Assembly: GCA_009733575.1 (NCBI GenBank)
Contig: ML769436.1
Span: forward strand, 19,533 to 83,532
Source: Gymnopus androsaceus JB14
Lineage: Eukaryota; Basidiomycota; Agaricomycetes; Agaricales; Omphalotaceae
Reading direction: 5' to 3'
DNA: 64,000 nt
Shown here: piece by piece, positions 37,250-48,978 of the stretch
How the letters are laid out: every line of letters begins with the position of its first letter
How positions within the stretch are numbered: the first letter of the stretch is position 1
The notes under the pieces: generated by a model
Seen by the model: only the letters and a program-made list of their open reading frames with translations
What the model was told of the DNA's origin: nothing
Database searches by the model: none
Translations under genes and position numbers: made by a program

Positions 37250-38982
37250 ATGATGATAGCATTTGGTTCCATCCTTGGGCTACAATGCCTCTTACTCGCA
37301 TCACGCGTTGACGCCACAGCCGTGTTTGCCCATTTCATGGTATGCATGCAGTGACAAGGCTCCTTCACCTCTCGAGCTCAAAAAAATTCACAGGTGCAAA
37401 ACGCGTTCTCATACGACTCTGTGGCCGACTGGACTGCTGATATCGTGGCAGCTCAAGCTATAGGCATTGATGGATTCGGTAAATTTCTATTATTTCCTGT
37501 TTCTTTCTACCAATGACTCAATTCCAACACCTGCAGCTCTCAACACTGCTGTCGATGATTACGAAGTTGACCGGTACACCGATGCTTTTGCTGCTGCTGA
37601 GGCAGCAGACTTTAAGTTCTTCATCTCATTCGACATGACCTACGATTGGGCCTCAGCCGATATGGTATCCCTAGTCCAGACTTATGCAAGCAGTTCGGCC
37701 TATTACCAGTGGAATGGCCTTCCTCTAGTGAGTAGAGTCTCCACTGGCCAGTATCCATGAGAGTGAGGAAAAATTATGCATAGGTCAGCACCTACGATGG
37801 TGATAACCAAGACAACGATTTCTGGCAAGATTTCAAGGACGCCCTCGAAGATGCGGGAATAACAATTTCTCTTGCGCCGGCTTTCGTTGACTTTCGGGAC
37901 CCATCAGAGGCTACGGGGATGTTTGAGACGTATACTTCCATTGATGGTTTTTTCAACTGGTAAGTGCCTATTCTAGTCGCTGAACGGCGTTGAATTATTC
38001 CATTTTGCAGGTGGTCATGGTGAATTTGGCATGTCCTAGCTGGCTCGCTGAATGGTGTTGAGTACTTTTTTTAGGCCAGAAGATGTTGCTGCAGACCTTA
38101 CTACCGCCACCGATCTTGCTTACCAGGCCGGCATCAGCGCTGCTGGTAGGACTGGTCCCTACATCATGGGTGAGTGATACTAGACAGGCCTCTACTGTAT
38201 GTATTGACCTCATGATGATTTCTTTATTAGCGGTCTCTCCTTGGCAGTTCAAGGAGCTCGGAGGCGAACTCGATTGGGTCGAACAAAGTGACGAGCTCTG
38301 GAAATATCGATGGGAGCAGGCAATCTCGGATGTTAAGCCTGACATTGTCGAGATAGTCACCTGGAACGATTATGGTTTATCGCTTTCCTAGTATGTAGCG
38401 ACTATCTCCTGATCTTTTTCTACAGGTGAAAGCCACTACATCAGCGACATCAACCCCAATGTCGATCTCGGAGATTTGGCTCCACTCTACGTCAACGGAT
38501 TTGTTCATGCGGGTTGGAGAACTATGGCTCAATATTATATCTCTTGGTACAAAACTGGCACTGCGCCTGCCATCACCGTAAGCACCCTCCTCTAGTTGCA
38601 TAAAATTTGGATGTGAACAGCGATACTATCACAGGAGGACCAAGTCGTGTATTGGTACCGCGCCTATCCAAAAGCAATAACCTGTAGCGAAGGTGACCTT
38701 CCGAGAAACTCAGACTTCCCCTCGGACTCGGTATTCGCATTCTCCATGTTGACGTCTGCGGCTACCATTACTCTTACCGTTGGTGATAGCACGGCGTCGT
38801 TTGATGCGCCAGCGGGAATAGCTATTGGATCAGTTCCCTTTTCTACAGAGGACGCTCAATCGCCTGTGATTGAAATCGTGAGGAATGGGGCGACTGTGAA
38901 GAGCGGAACTGGAGCAATAGCCATTAGTACCACCTCTTGCGCGTACTACAACTTTAACCCGTTGGTTGGAATTGTTGAGTGA
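37250..38982 (+). CDS. GH71 alpha-1,3-glucanase, secreted
   Basis: Glycoside hydrolase family 71 (mutanase), an endo-acting enzyme on alpha-1,3-glucan of fungal walls. ATG at 37250 gives a signal peptide (MMIAFGSILGLQCLLLASRV, cleaved near DA-TAVF), and the mature protein starts with AVFAHFM, the family opening. Exons then give VQNAFSYDSVADWTADIVAA, AADFKFFISFDMTYDW (catalytic-region Asp), PLVSTYDGD, ISLAPAFVDFRDP, FFNWWSWPEDVAADLTTATD over three exons, SPWQFKELGGELDWVEQSDE, and DIVEIVTWNDYG joined to ESHYI, the Glu-containing signature. The C-terminal part (VYWYRAYPK, then a beta-rich SFDAPAGIAIGSVPF) is the usual tail. About nine introns have standard borders, e.g. 38020s GTGAAT..TTTAG. It looks complete. 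First member of a run of secreted enzymes up to 47 kb. Confidence 0.9.
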
Positions 38983-39596
38983 GACACGTTCACAATATTC
39001 AAGTTTATTATGTTACATTTTAGTATTTATTATTTATCCTTCATTAGTTGAATTTAGTGCTCTGGAATCATTGTATTCATGCTTCTGTACCGCCAATTGG
39101 ATCCACGTCAACCGTCGACTCATGAGGACCTGTGTACGGACTAGGGCAATGGAGATGGCGCGTACGATGAGGCACGGGCTCGAGAAAGTTCAAGCGGAGG
39201 TGGAGGATGGGAATGAGTCGGAGCAGCGTCCAAGGTTACGACGCCATTCCTCATCGTGCAAGGGGTATCGCAGGAAGGACATTTGCCGTTGGAGGAAGGG
39301 CCGGTTAACCACTAAGTTACAATGTTAGTGACCGTACAGAAGAGAACACGAGAACCTACGTCATTGATATGCTCAAGGCAAAACAGCGAACGACAACAAG
39401 GCGTTCGGCATCCCTTCCTGGCAAGTTCGGAACTGTTGAACGAGCACAGTCAATGCCTCATTCAGCTTGCGCAGCAGCACCTTGCTTGACATACCATATA
39501 CCACAATCCCTGTCAACCTCCTTCTTCATCTTCGGATGCTCTTTCTGCTTCCTTTCGAACGAGTCCGAACGCCAATTTCGCGGTCTCGTAGGAAGA
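38983..39596. other. Intergenic
   Basis: No supported exon. A minus-strand frame MLGLDPVSHPTTDLP ending 39460 overlaps the end of the next uncertain gene in another frame and is probably a shadow. Confidence 0.35.
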
Positions 39597-40145
39597 TCAG
39601 TAGTAGGGTGCGATACCGGATCTAGTCCAAGCATCTAGGTCGTCGATATTGTTGGGGGTTCCTCCGCGAGGAGTCGCGTGACCTAATTCTTTGTTTTCAC
39701 CTTTCAAGGTGCCGGGAGGAAATTCGAGGATGGAAGAAGGAGTTTCAGTACCGAGGTTTATCTCCCAATCGCCATCGGGGTTTCCTGTTCATTTATTTCA
39801 GCTATTCGGTCGGAGCTTGAAACGAAAGATTGCAAGAGAAAAGACCTCCTCGAGCTACGTACCAGTCGATATTCGAGGGTCGATGCAATTGGGGCATATT
39901 GTGTTGATGAACTTCGAGGAAATTTCGAGTTTGAGAGTGAGAAATGGCGAGCACAATGGACGTAAAGGTTTAAGAAAGAAACTACTCGGTTCTAGTGTGG
40001 CGCACAACGTTTTACCCGTTACCCGTGTTGATGACGTCACGGAGAAAGGACCTGGAGTGAGACCTAGAGTGCATAACGTTCGAGCTTGCTGTAGGCTAGA
40101 GAAGAAAAATAAGGCGAGGCTTGAGCCTTGACAGTAAAGACACAT
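39597..40145 (-). CDS. Uncharacterised two-exon gene
   Basis: An intron with GTACGT..AACAG borders (about 39748-39858) joins CPNCIDPRISTG to NPDGDWEINLGTETPSSILE, and the frame runs on through PRGGTPNNIDDLDAWTRSG to APYY and TGA at 39597-39599. The upstream frame is open to an ATG at 40145, but its first half lies in the duplicated intergenic DNA (39995-40240), so the real start is probably later, for example ATG 39897 in another frame. Composition after the intron looks coding. No family recognised. Confidence 0.35.
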
Positions 40146-40240
40146 AGAACAACATCATTATGATGCTATGTACATAGCACAAACATAGCAGGTAAACTGC
40201 CCCACGCAAAAATCTACATTATCATATTCCAAGTACAATA
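39995..40240. repeat. Duplicated intergenic segment, copy 1
   Basis: Shares blocks with 41695-41960: GATGACGTCACGGAGA, CTAGAGTGCATA, CGAGCTTGCTGTAGGCTAGA followed by GAAGAAAAATAAGGC, CATAGAACAACATC and AGTACAATAGTC, in the same order and spacing. The copies lie on either side of the gene at 40242-41671. Confidence 0.75.
40032..40039. promoter_or_regulatory. CRE-like TGACGTCA site
   Basis: A perfect palindromic CRE/ATF octamer within the duplicated intergenic segment, upstream of the minus-strand gene that ends at 39597. bZIP factors of the ATF/CREB class bind this core. Confidence 0.5.
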
Positions 40241-40241
40241 G

Positions 40242-41671
40242 TCAAAGGGAACGAAAGGGAATCGAGATAATGTCAGCATTCTGAGCCCACTTCTCGACCA
40301 TGTTGATCTTCTGTTCATCACCTTTTATCTCCTCCTCCTCCTCAGAATCAGACTCATCTGAATCAAACGGGCCTCGACAATACTGATCAAAGGGTATCCC
40401 TCCCATGCCCGCCTCCTCCCCAAAACTGATCTCGGTGCCATCTGTTTCTTTCATCTTGACATCGTCCTGCTCTAGAATAAGCCCCAAATCAGAATCCCCC
40501 TCCTTTTTCGACTCCTTACCCTTAGTGTTGCCCTCGCCCATTTTGTTAGTTTTGTGTACCGCAAAAGGATTTCTAATGTTGTCGAGGTTGAGTTTCGCCA
40601 CATCGACGTTGTTGATCATCTTCACCACCTGTTTATGATAGTCTCAGAGATGACAAAGAAAACTATGAAAGCGCCAGAATGAAATGGGTGTTCGGACGTT
40701 AAAAGCTGAGGGAATGATCTAGTAAAGATAATGGAAATCCTAGACCGACAGATGAATGACAATGCCTCAAGTTCAACGATACAATACTCACATTGTTGTC
40801 ATCTTCCCTCCAAGTCGAGACGATCACATCAATATCACCATTCATACCATGAATACTGAACGCATAGTTGACAACACCCTTGAGACGCAATAATCTGTTA
40901 ACGCCCTGCAATGACGCACTGGCCAAGATCGCCTGTCTCATGTAATTATCGTCTTTGACTTTAAACTCGACGACGGACGATTTATAATACTGAGAGAGGT
41001 GGGCAGGTAAGGCGGGAGCGAGGTAGGAGAGGCTGACATGATTGACGACACCACCGTCGACTTTCGCCGGAGAATTCGGATACACCAGCATGCCCGTCGG
41101 GTCAAAGTCAACCAAATCCACCGGTACTTCATGCCTTGTATCCCAGTGTAAGAATCAATGGCACAAGGCAATAAATACAAAGGGACATACCAGTAATCGT
41201 CCATCTCCTGTAACTCTCCATGATCTGTAAACACCGAGCGGAAGACATCATCAAAACCTTGACGAAGCTCGCTTTCACTACGTGGCCCGAATTCGCGTGC
41301 GTGCTTCATATGATCGTACACGCGACACAAATCATGGTAATAGGTCCCAACGTCAAATTCGTCAACATCGACTTTCTTGTAAGCGCTATTGAGCATATCC
41401 TGGTCTGTAACGACAAGGGAGTTGCGGCATCTCCTTTTCTGTGCAAAGAGTTGATGTCCCTGTTGAGTGAGTTGGACAAGATTTTGGGGCAGATGCGGCC
41501 GATACAAAAATTCGTGCTCGAGACGATCGTTGTCAGCGTACTTCTCAATTTTCGACCGTTTGAGAAGCTCTTGGAACTCTTCCTGTGTTCTTTTGCAATT
41601 GAATACACTATATACAATGGATGGAATACACGTACGTGGATGGGGAGATCACCGAACCTGACAGGGGTCAT
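40242..41671 (-). CDS. Uncharacterised protein with acidic tail
   Basis: ATG at 41669-41671 (MTPVRFGDLPIH), an intron (GTACGT..ACACAG), then EEFQELLKRSKIEKYADNDR, NSAYKKVDVDEFDVGTYYHD and SELRQGFDDVFRSVF; a second intron joins MDDYW to EVPVDLVDFDPTGMLVYPNS; a third, after STWREDDN, joins KMINNVDVAKLNLDNIRNPF. The last exon ends in a strongly acidic stretch (DSDESDSEEEEEIKGDE) and FRSL with TAA at 40242. The protein of about 400 aa is well formed with consistent splicing, so the gene is probably active, but I do not recognise the family. No signal peptide or membrane segment is visible; the acidic tail suggests a nuclear or chaperone-like role, which is only a guess. Confidence 0.62.
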
Positions 41672-41694
41672 TGGTGGACGACAAACGCGTTAAT

Positions 41695-41960
41695 AAATTG
41701 CCCCGTCGTTGTGCGCGATGACGTCACGGAGAGAAGGAAATCATAAGTCAAAAGGAAATGGAAGACTTGGACTAACCTCGAGTGCATACCTTGAGTGCAG
41801 ACGTTCTTTCATGTTCGAGCTTGCTGTAGGCTAGAGAAGAAAAATAAGGCAAGTCTGACCATTGCTTGATGAAAACGCATAGAACAACATCGACTATATT
41901 ATGTAGCTATAGACTCCATGCAAAAAATATACATATCCCAGTACAATAGTCTGTGTTCAA
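41695..41960. repeat. Duplicated intergenic segment, copy 2
   Basis: Second copy of the segment at 39995-40240; here it forms the promoter of the gene starting at 41671 and the 3' flank of the GH16 gene. Confidence 0.75.
41719..41726. promoter_or_regulatory. CRE-like TGACGTCA site
   Basis: A perfect CRE octamer 48 bp upstream of the ATG at 41671, at the position matching the site at 40032. Conservation in both copies supports a functional element. Confidence 0.55.
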
Positions 41961-42054
41961 ATAAACAGAATCAAAAAATCTGCAGCAAAAAGGAAAAATT
42001 ATCCTCAATTCATATCTAAAAGAAGTCCAAAGTAACTAGTACGCAGCTAGCACA

Positions 42055-43668
42055 CTAAAACATCGAAAGCAACCCCAAAAACACCAACGAAATAGGCGCG
42101 AGGATGAATTCCTTGATACCAGCTACAGCCGAGTAAGATGATCCCGAGTTCGAGCCCGAAGAACCCGAGCTACCAGACCCAGATGATCCAGTAGTAGACG
42201 CGCCAGCGCTGGCGCTAGTTGAGGTGGAGGTGGAGGTATCGTTTCCGCTGTGTAGTATGGTAAGTAAAGGAAACAGAACAGAAAGAGGACGGGAGCAGAA
42301 ACATACAAAACCTGGAGATAGTTGATTTCCCAGTATGCGTCATCGTAGTTGGAAGGATTGGCAACCAAGGATGTACAGTTAGGGGCAACCTGACTGCAAG
42401 TCTGGGCGAAAGTACTAGCGTCACCGGCAAAGGCACCGCAGATATCGGTGTACTGTAATAAGCATCAACAGATGAATCAACGATGTATAATGATAGAACA
42501 GCATACGATGGTGATAATCTGTGGTCCAAATGCCGTGGAAGGATTACACGAAGAGGCAGGATACCACGCGCTAGCCTCTCCCCACGTCGTTGGATCCGGA
42601 GACGCATTGGAAATGGAGATATCACTCGGAACACTTCCCCTCGGAAAATACCACATTGCAACTCCATCCGAATCCCAGAGCATGCCAAACACGCCTCCTC
42701 CCTGTGATGCAAAACCGGATCCAAACGAGTTGGGTTTGTTTTCGGTGACGACGCAGCCAACCGTGTTCGTGCCTGTGGAAGGAACTACCGTGCTAAGAAA
42801 AACAGTCAGTGAAGATCATGGAGATTTCAGGGGTGAAGCGAACCAGTTGGAGATATCGCCAGTAGCTGTAGAAATCGTTCCGGTTTGGTTAGAGCCAACG
42901 GAGGTGGGTTGGTTGCAGTTATCATCGCCTACCTAGAAATAGAGTAAGTCAACATTGCATGCAGTATACAATAACTGCCTACATGGAGAGAAAAACGGTT
43001 CTGTGTGGCGAGGTTGACGTTCTCTATGATGTCGATTTCGCCTTGAGCTGGCCAGTTTTGACCTTGGGTGAAGAGAGAGGGCCAGACGGAGCACTGCGAG
43101 GAGGGTAAGATGGAGAATATGATTGAAGAATGTGAAACGAACACCGAATGGGATGTGGTTGACGTCGAATATGAGCAAACTTTTCGACAGTTCTTAGTAA
43201 GCTATAAGCCTCAATACAAGTAGAATCGACCAATGTACCTTCCAATCTCCATCAGGTCATTACTCTCGAGATACGTAGTGTTTCGTCCAAAGGTATCGTC
43301 CCCGACCCCGCTTGTTGTGTTATCTACCTTGAGAATGACTTGTCCGTTGGAATTAACAGAAGCTAATCCGGCTGATTCGGCGGTGGCTTGAGAAACAAAA
43401 TGCACATTTCCTGTTAGAATTCTCCGATTAAAACTCGCCTCGACCACTACACGAAGAAAAACTCGCCAAAGTTGTTAAAGTCGATAGCACTCTCGTTAAA
43501 CTTGAACGCTGAAAGGCTGCAAAGAGTCAGTCGAACTCACGGCCAAAACTGCCCGACGCACAAGCTTTGACCAGTAAGATTTTGAGAAAGATTATAGGCG
43601 TTTGACAATTGAACGAGCGTGGAAGCTAGGACAGCGAGTCGCAAGCTGAGTGCTTTACCAGAAGACAT
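42055..43668 (-). CDS. GH16 glucanase/transglycosidase, GPI-type
   Basis: Glycoside hydrolase family 16, laminarinase-like. ATG at 43666-43668 gives a signal peptide (MSSGKALSLRLAVLASTLVQ, cleavage near SNA). Blocks in order: GNVHFVSQATAESAGLASVN, VDNTTSGVGDDTFGRNT, LLIFDVNHIPFG, CSVWPSLFTQGQNWPAQ, and GEIDIIENVN, the ExDxxE catalytic motif with both Glu residues. Then HVGDDNCNQ, GCVVTENKPNSFGSGFASQG, GGVFGMLWDSDGVAMWYFPR and CGAFAGDASTFAQTCSQVA. The C-terminal Ser/Gly-rich linker and final hydrophobic helix (EFILAPISLVFLGLLSMF, TAG at 42055-42057) are a GPI-anchor signal. The enzyme probably acts at the cell wall on beta-1,3-glucan. A few early exons need exact splicing, but all catalytic residues are present. 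Confidence 0.87.
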
Positions 43669-44232
43669 CGTAATTTTGGTCGTGGTGGAAGAGAAACAAG
43701 AAAGGATGCAGCCGGCGATCTTAAGTTAAGTGCAGTACAAATCAATGGTGGGAACTGATCGTTGCGTGTCGGATGGCGAGCGCTTGATTCAAACCGTGAA
43801 TGTATGAATGAAATTTGTACTGCAAATAGCAGTCCTGCACCCCAGTCCGTGGAGAGAATCAAATAGCCTCCGCGTAGCCGCCGGCCGGGAAGCTCGCCTC
43901 TGAAAATTGTGGGAGGATATGCCTTTACCAGGTACCGAGATGAAATCCTGCAGTTCGTAAAATTGACTTCGAATTGAGCTGTATGCGTGTCTGATCACAC
44001 GAGGATCGACTCCAAAACACGTTGGGAAACGCAGACAGAAAAAGACTTGGAATATCGTAGCGTTCATGAGAGAAGAGGAGCAATGGCTGCTGCGGGTTTG
44101 CTGCGCTTCCAAGAACGGTATGGCAAATTGCGAGAAGGAGCGAAGTTAAATTGCAGTCAAAGCGTCGACAAACTTGAAATAAACATAGGTATCCATAAAT
44201 AGATCAGATCCTACGCCAACCATATTCTTCAA
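43669..44232. other. Intergenic
   Basis: Promoter of the GH16 gene and 3' flank of the sedolisin gene. A plus-strand 71-codon frame (43987-44202) and an overlapping minus-strand frame exist; neither is supported. Confidence 0.35.
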
Positions 44233-47053
44233 TTAAGGAAGAGCAAGCCACAACTCCTTCAGCTTCTCGAAATTCGGAGTCCCAAGTCCCTATCATATCG
44301 CGGCGTCTGTCAGTACTTGTTCTGTATTCGGGTTTCAGGGCAACACTCACCGTAACCGGATCCCATCCAACAGCAGTACTAAATCCCTCTGTTCCACATC
44401 CAGGATTTCCACCCACGGTGATGTCGTTGAAAGCGGCTTGGAATGGTGCGGAGTATATCTTTGGACAGAGGTCAGTCAGCAGGCCATAGTCCTAAAGACA
44501 AAGGCATACCGTAGGGTTGATGAACCCAATCGTGCTCTTCCCAGCAGCAAGACGGGCGTCGTTGATCATTGCGAGGATGGCACCTAACGTGGGCGTAGAC
44601 GCTGACGTGCCCCACTGAAGAAGAAATTCGCCTTCGGCCTGTTGAGGCACTTGTCGGTGAACAGTGATTCATCAGATCCAAGAAAGTAGACTTACAGCCA
44701 CAACGAACGCAGCTCTAGTAAAAAGGAAGTCAGAAATGATGGCAATGAAATCTGAAGTAGATAATTACCCATTTACAGCGATATCCGGCAGTCCACGACT
44801 CTGTACATGTCGTCAACTTCAAGCCTCTGCGGTGTAAATGGATTAAAAAAGGCTTACAGTTCCGGAAGAGTTATAAGCAGCAGAAGTGAAGTCGTCCGTT
44901 TTAAAGTTCGTCAAATACGTGGCAACAGCATCTTTTTGGTAATCGGGAACTTGAAAGACATTGCTATGAGTGTAGTAAAATATGAGTTACAAACATTTGC
45001 ATCGAGAAGGCAGAAAAGCTACATACCTGAATCCCCCGCCGCTATATGCAAATAAGATGTAGAGTCCAATTTCCGATCTTCAAGTTGGTGCCAGTTACTC
45101 ACCTGTAGACTGTAACGAGAGACGTTTTCGCAGCAAGAGCAACCTCGGGATCATAGGCTGTGTTTCCTGGTGCAATCTGCGTGGCTCCAACCTTGGGTAG
45201 AGTTTAGAAAAGAATGCGGAATTTCGAGAATCCCTAATACTCACTGATGTCACGTATGGGCACACTCCTGGGAAGGTAGGATTGAAACGTGTCCCGCCTG
45301 GCCCTTGAGAGCCGTCTTCGTCCAGACATAAATCATCACCCCCTTTGTCATATAAAAAGACAAATTTCAGTAAGAGAAAATCTCTCGAGCGGAAAACGGA
45401 TTTATTCACCTGCCACTCCGTAGTCCCCAGATGAGTATAGAATAGTCACGCCCATCAGACCCAGTTTCGCTACAAGTAGGAATTTAAAAATGCGATTAGA
45501 GATTTAAGAAGATCAAGAGCCTCACTCACCATACTCGTTGCATTGTCTCATAACGTAGGCAGGTGTGAGGTCCGCTTCGTTATATCCATACCTGATAGAT
45601 AGGTCAGTGTATAATATCACTAATGCTTAGCGGAGAATCCATACGATGTGGTGATGACTGCAGCAGGCTTGGCTGGTACCACAGTCCGGAGGACCTGTAC
45701 GGCAAGTTAAAACACGCCATCATCTAAGTACTTATTTTAGATTTAGACGGACGGACGACGTACCATCGTATCCTCCAGGACTGGTCATCAGGGTAGATAG
45801 CGTCCACTGAGGCGTCATCTCCTCCCTCGTATGTACAGTAGGACCCATCAACGGCATCGAGAAAGTTGTTGAAAGACGTATCTGGAGAATAATCGTATTA
45901 GTAAATGTGTGCAATACGAGTCCATAGTAAAGCCATCTTACTAGGATCGACACCATCGCCCACTTGGTACAAGGTGACGTTGAGCGAAGGCCCAACAAGT
46001 CCCATCCCGTACTGGAGATCCAAGTGGGATTCGCCGACACTGCCCAAACTCGTGTCCGCAGTCTGCTGGTAACCTTCAAAAGTTCTTGTGACAATTTGTG
46101 TGGAAGCAATGGAGACTTACCTCCATCGACAGAAACTTGGAAAGGTGGACGACCAACAAGTTCTGGGATGGAATAGTTTGTGAAGAATAGGTCCAAATCT
46201 GATTGGATGAAGGTCGCGGGAGTATATTCCACTTCGAAGAAACACAGTTAATTAAAGGCGAATCAAGTTTGGAAGCCCTTACCTATGCCATAACTGTTCA
46301 AGCTCGGATGCAGTATGGAATGTAATTGAAATTGTACAAAGTCCGCAAACAGTCAAGGGAGATTTGGGTATCGCAATGATCTACTCCAGGATAGGTCAAA
46401 TTGACGATGGTTATATCACTTTTCGGAGTAGTATCTCTGATCATGGATTTTGGACGTCGAACAATAGCGTCAAAGTGAACAGAAGGCATAACAATATCGA
46501 TGTGTGGTGCAACGTGGTCGGGGAGATGATATTCATCACAAGCTAAGCAAGAGTACCTTAAGTTCAAAGATTCACGAGTGTTATAAAATTACGCACCAAT
46601 ATGAGTTTGTCCAGATTTATGCTTGTAGACATGATATTCAGTGAGCATTAATTTCTCTGCCTCCTCTACTGTTGCATCCAATTCGATCCAGCTTTTGCTC
46701 GACGTTATCTTGAACCTCTCTGGAGCTATACCACTACCAGATAGCCATTCGTAGACCGTCTTGATGCTCTCCGAACTGGGAGCAAATGTTTCAGCGACTT
46801 TTCCTGCAGTCCAATGCTTGCCAAAGTTGGGTGATACGGGATCCGCGATATCGTAAAGGTATTCCTCCAGCTTGTGAATATTAGCTTGCTTCAGTCCGAA
46901 GCGTAATGGAAGGACAGCGGAAGCATCGTACTTGCGTTCATGGGACCAGCCGTAAGGGATATGAGCGCGTTTTTCGTGCAAGACAAAGGGTGTAAGGCCA
47001 GAAGCCTGAACTAGGAAAGAGTACGCGCATGCAAGGGCTAGAAAAGCCAACAT
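44233..47053 (-). CDS. Sedolisin (S53) tripeptidyl-peptidase, secreted
   Basis: Serine-carboxyl protease of family S53, secreted at acid pH. ATG at 47051-47053 encodes a signal peptide (MLAFLALACAYSFLVQASG). A Pro-kumamolisin propeptide follows (VLPLRFGLKQANIHKLEEYL, DPVSPNFGKHWTAGKVAETF). The mature part has GESHLDLQYGMG, carrying the catalytic Glu and Asp, CLDEDGSQGPGGTRFNPTFP, VTSVGATQIAPGN and GGGFSNVF, SRGLPDIAVNG, and QWGTSASTPTLGAILAMIND with the catalytic Ser. The end, DITVGGNPGCGTEGF and GWDPVTGLGTPNFEKLKELW, supplies the calcium site; stop TAA is at 44233-44235. More than fifteen introns are implied, mostly with GT..AG borders of 50-60 bp. The gene looks complete and active. Together with GH71 and GH16 it makes a run of exported enzymes. 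Confidence 0.9.
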
Positions 47054-47347
47054 GACAGAGGGTTGAAACACAGGATAAGAAAAGACTCATTTAAAGTATT
47101 CTTGCGTTTGAATAAAACTCAGGGAAGTACGCGTCGGAATAGTTGAGATGATGCCCCCTGATAGATTTCATCAATACCGGAGAGCGGGCGGCGTATGCAC
47201 ATTGACCTGGGCCGGGGAGCAAACGATGTGGTGAGGCGTTTCGTGGTATCAATAATATGCTAGCAACCAACCCGATAAGTCAGAGCCGCGAGCGCGTCAG
47301 ACCATACCCGGGCTCCCCAGGGCCTTTCCACGTCTTTCCCCAGGGAA
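47054..47347. other. Intergenic, sedolisin promoter
   Basis: 294 bp without a supported gene. It ends where the 3.4-kb tandem duplication begins. Confidence 0.4.
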
Positions 47348-47966
47348 GCTTCAAGCTTCAAAGCTGCATATACATAGGCATTCCAAGACCGGCTACAGAA
47401 ATGACTGTTATCAAGTAGGAATGCGTAATTCGAGCCCGGCCGAAGATGCACGAAGATGCACGAAGATGATGATCTCGAGTTCAAGATCTACCACCCACGG
47501 TGACTGCCATGCTCGAGAGTCGAAATCGTGGATGGGAAGAAGAAAGCAAAATATTAAGCGCGCGCTAATAACTTGATGTCGATGAGCGACTCTCATTGAC
47601 ACTTGAATTTCCCTTTCATCCACCTCGATGCTCTAGGACTTGACTAAAACTCGACAATTTTGTGCTTCCTAGTTTTCCTTCTGTGAACTTCGAGATCGTC
47701 GAGATCAACGATCGAGAAACCAAGACGAGGGGAGGAAACATTGTAAATTTGCTGTAAATGATATCTTATCATTGTTGCCCTTTCTCTTTCGAGCCTAGAA
47801 GTTACCTATGCGCCCGATCCTTAAAATCACTCTTACTGCTGCTGAACTGTCGTAATTATTAGTTAATTGTATTGTACATGTGTGAGAACGTTGATAAAAT
47901 CGTAAGTAAAGGATATCATATGTAAGATCGTGTATAGTTTTCGTTGTCCAATTTGTCAACTTAATC

Positions 47967-48978
47967 CTATACTGTAGCAGGTGCTGTGCCAGCCGCAGTA
48001 CCAGGTGCCAACCCTGCATTATTCCTGCTGTATGGACTTCCAAGACCGCCCATATGTCCCAGAGGCAACCCAAATCCGTTCGATCCATGTTCAGCAGACA
48101 GCAGCTCAGTTAGAGCAACATACCACCCAATGATCGATGTGATGATACCCCAAGCAGCGGCGGCATGAAGAACTCTGCAAGAATGAGAAGGAAAATACAA
48201 ATCAGTCCATTTACAATGAGAAAATAATAAAGAGCTACGTACCCTCGATTTCCAGTGAACGAGTTGATACCCATGAAGAGATAAAACATCCACAAGAATG
48301 CAAAGAAGGCCACGGAACCAAGATGCGTGCGGAAGGACGCAATGCTGGATACGTCGAGGTGTCAAAAATGACTGGCTGCCAACTTCAAGAATAGAGATTG
48401 ACTTACAATATTAAGAAAGTAATAGCAAACCAAGTCATCCAATAGATGCCGAGTGCGTTAACAAATTCTGTACCAGCGCCGTTTCCTGAGCTCGAAGCTC
48501 CGTATGCGGCAAGGATGCCAGAGGCAGGTATGAAGATCACAGCGTAAGACAGCCAAAATGCACCGTAGAGCGTGAAAACTATAAGATGCTTGTTTAGTGA
48601 CGAGCAGTGCACGAGTTGTGGATACTCACCAGTAGCTCCGAAGGGTTTCCACGCGGAAACTCCCACATGCCAGCCAAAAGTGTAACCAAACCACCGACAA
48701 ACAGCGCCATTCCAATGACAAGGTTGGATATATTGATACCACGAGCAGTGGCGATATATAAAGAAAAGATGAAAAGGGTGGCCGAAAAAGCGAAAGTTCC
48801 TCTGCAAGAAAAGATGCGACAGACAGTTGGCATATAATAACAGCAATGTAATTGCGTTGACTTACAGAGGTCCTGCAGGAGAGATTCGTGTACCTCCGTA
48901 TCCTGCTCCAGTGTCATTGCCGGCGTAGCCCCCACGCCCAAATCTGCCTTTGGTGTTGGCTCCGTTGATAGCAGACAT
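47967..48978 (-). CDS. Gpr1/Fun34/YaaH acetate transporter, copy 1
   Basis: Plasma-membrane acetate (succinate/ammonium-linked) transporter family, six helices. ATG at 48976-48978 (MSAINGANTKGRFGRGGYAG). Exon 1 ends ISPAGPL, followed by GTFAFSATLFIFSLYIATAR, NLVIGMALFVGGLVTLLAGM and WEFPRGNP (family motif), FTLYGAFWLSYAVIFIPASG, GIYWMTWFAITFLIL, FFAFLWMFYLFMGINSFTGN and AAAAWGIITSIIGWYVALTE, ending TAG at 47967-47969. Five short introns. The Gly/Ala-rich C-terminus is normal for basidiomycete members. In the motif GNPFGAT one C is missing from a run (plus strand GGG at 48643-48645, GGGG in copy 2), which shifts the frame to GNPSELL before the splice. The other exons are intact, so this copy is one base from functional, or the base is a sequencing error. 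Confidence 0.82.

Noticed and set aside
38100..38391. Second plus-strand frame within GH71
   Set aside because: Shadow of the GH71 exons; the GH71 frame has all family blocks and proper splice sites.
40242..40628. Independent small acidic protein
   Set aside because: It is the last exon of the 40242-41671 gene: a donor after STWREDDN joins it in phase.
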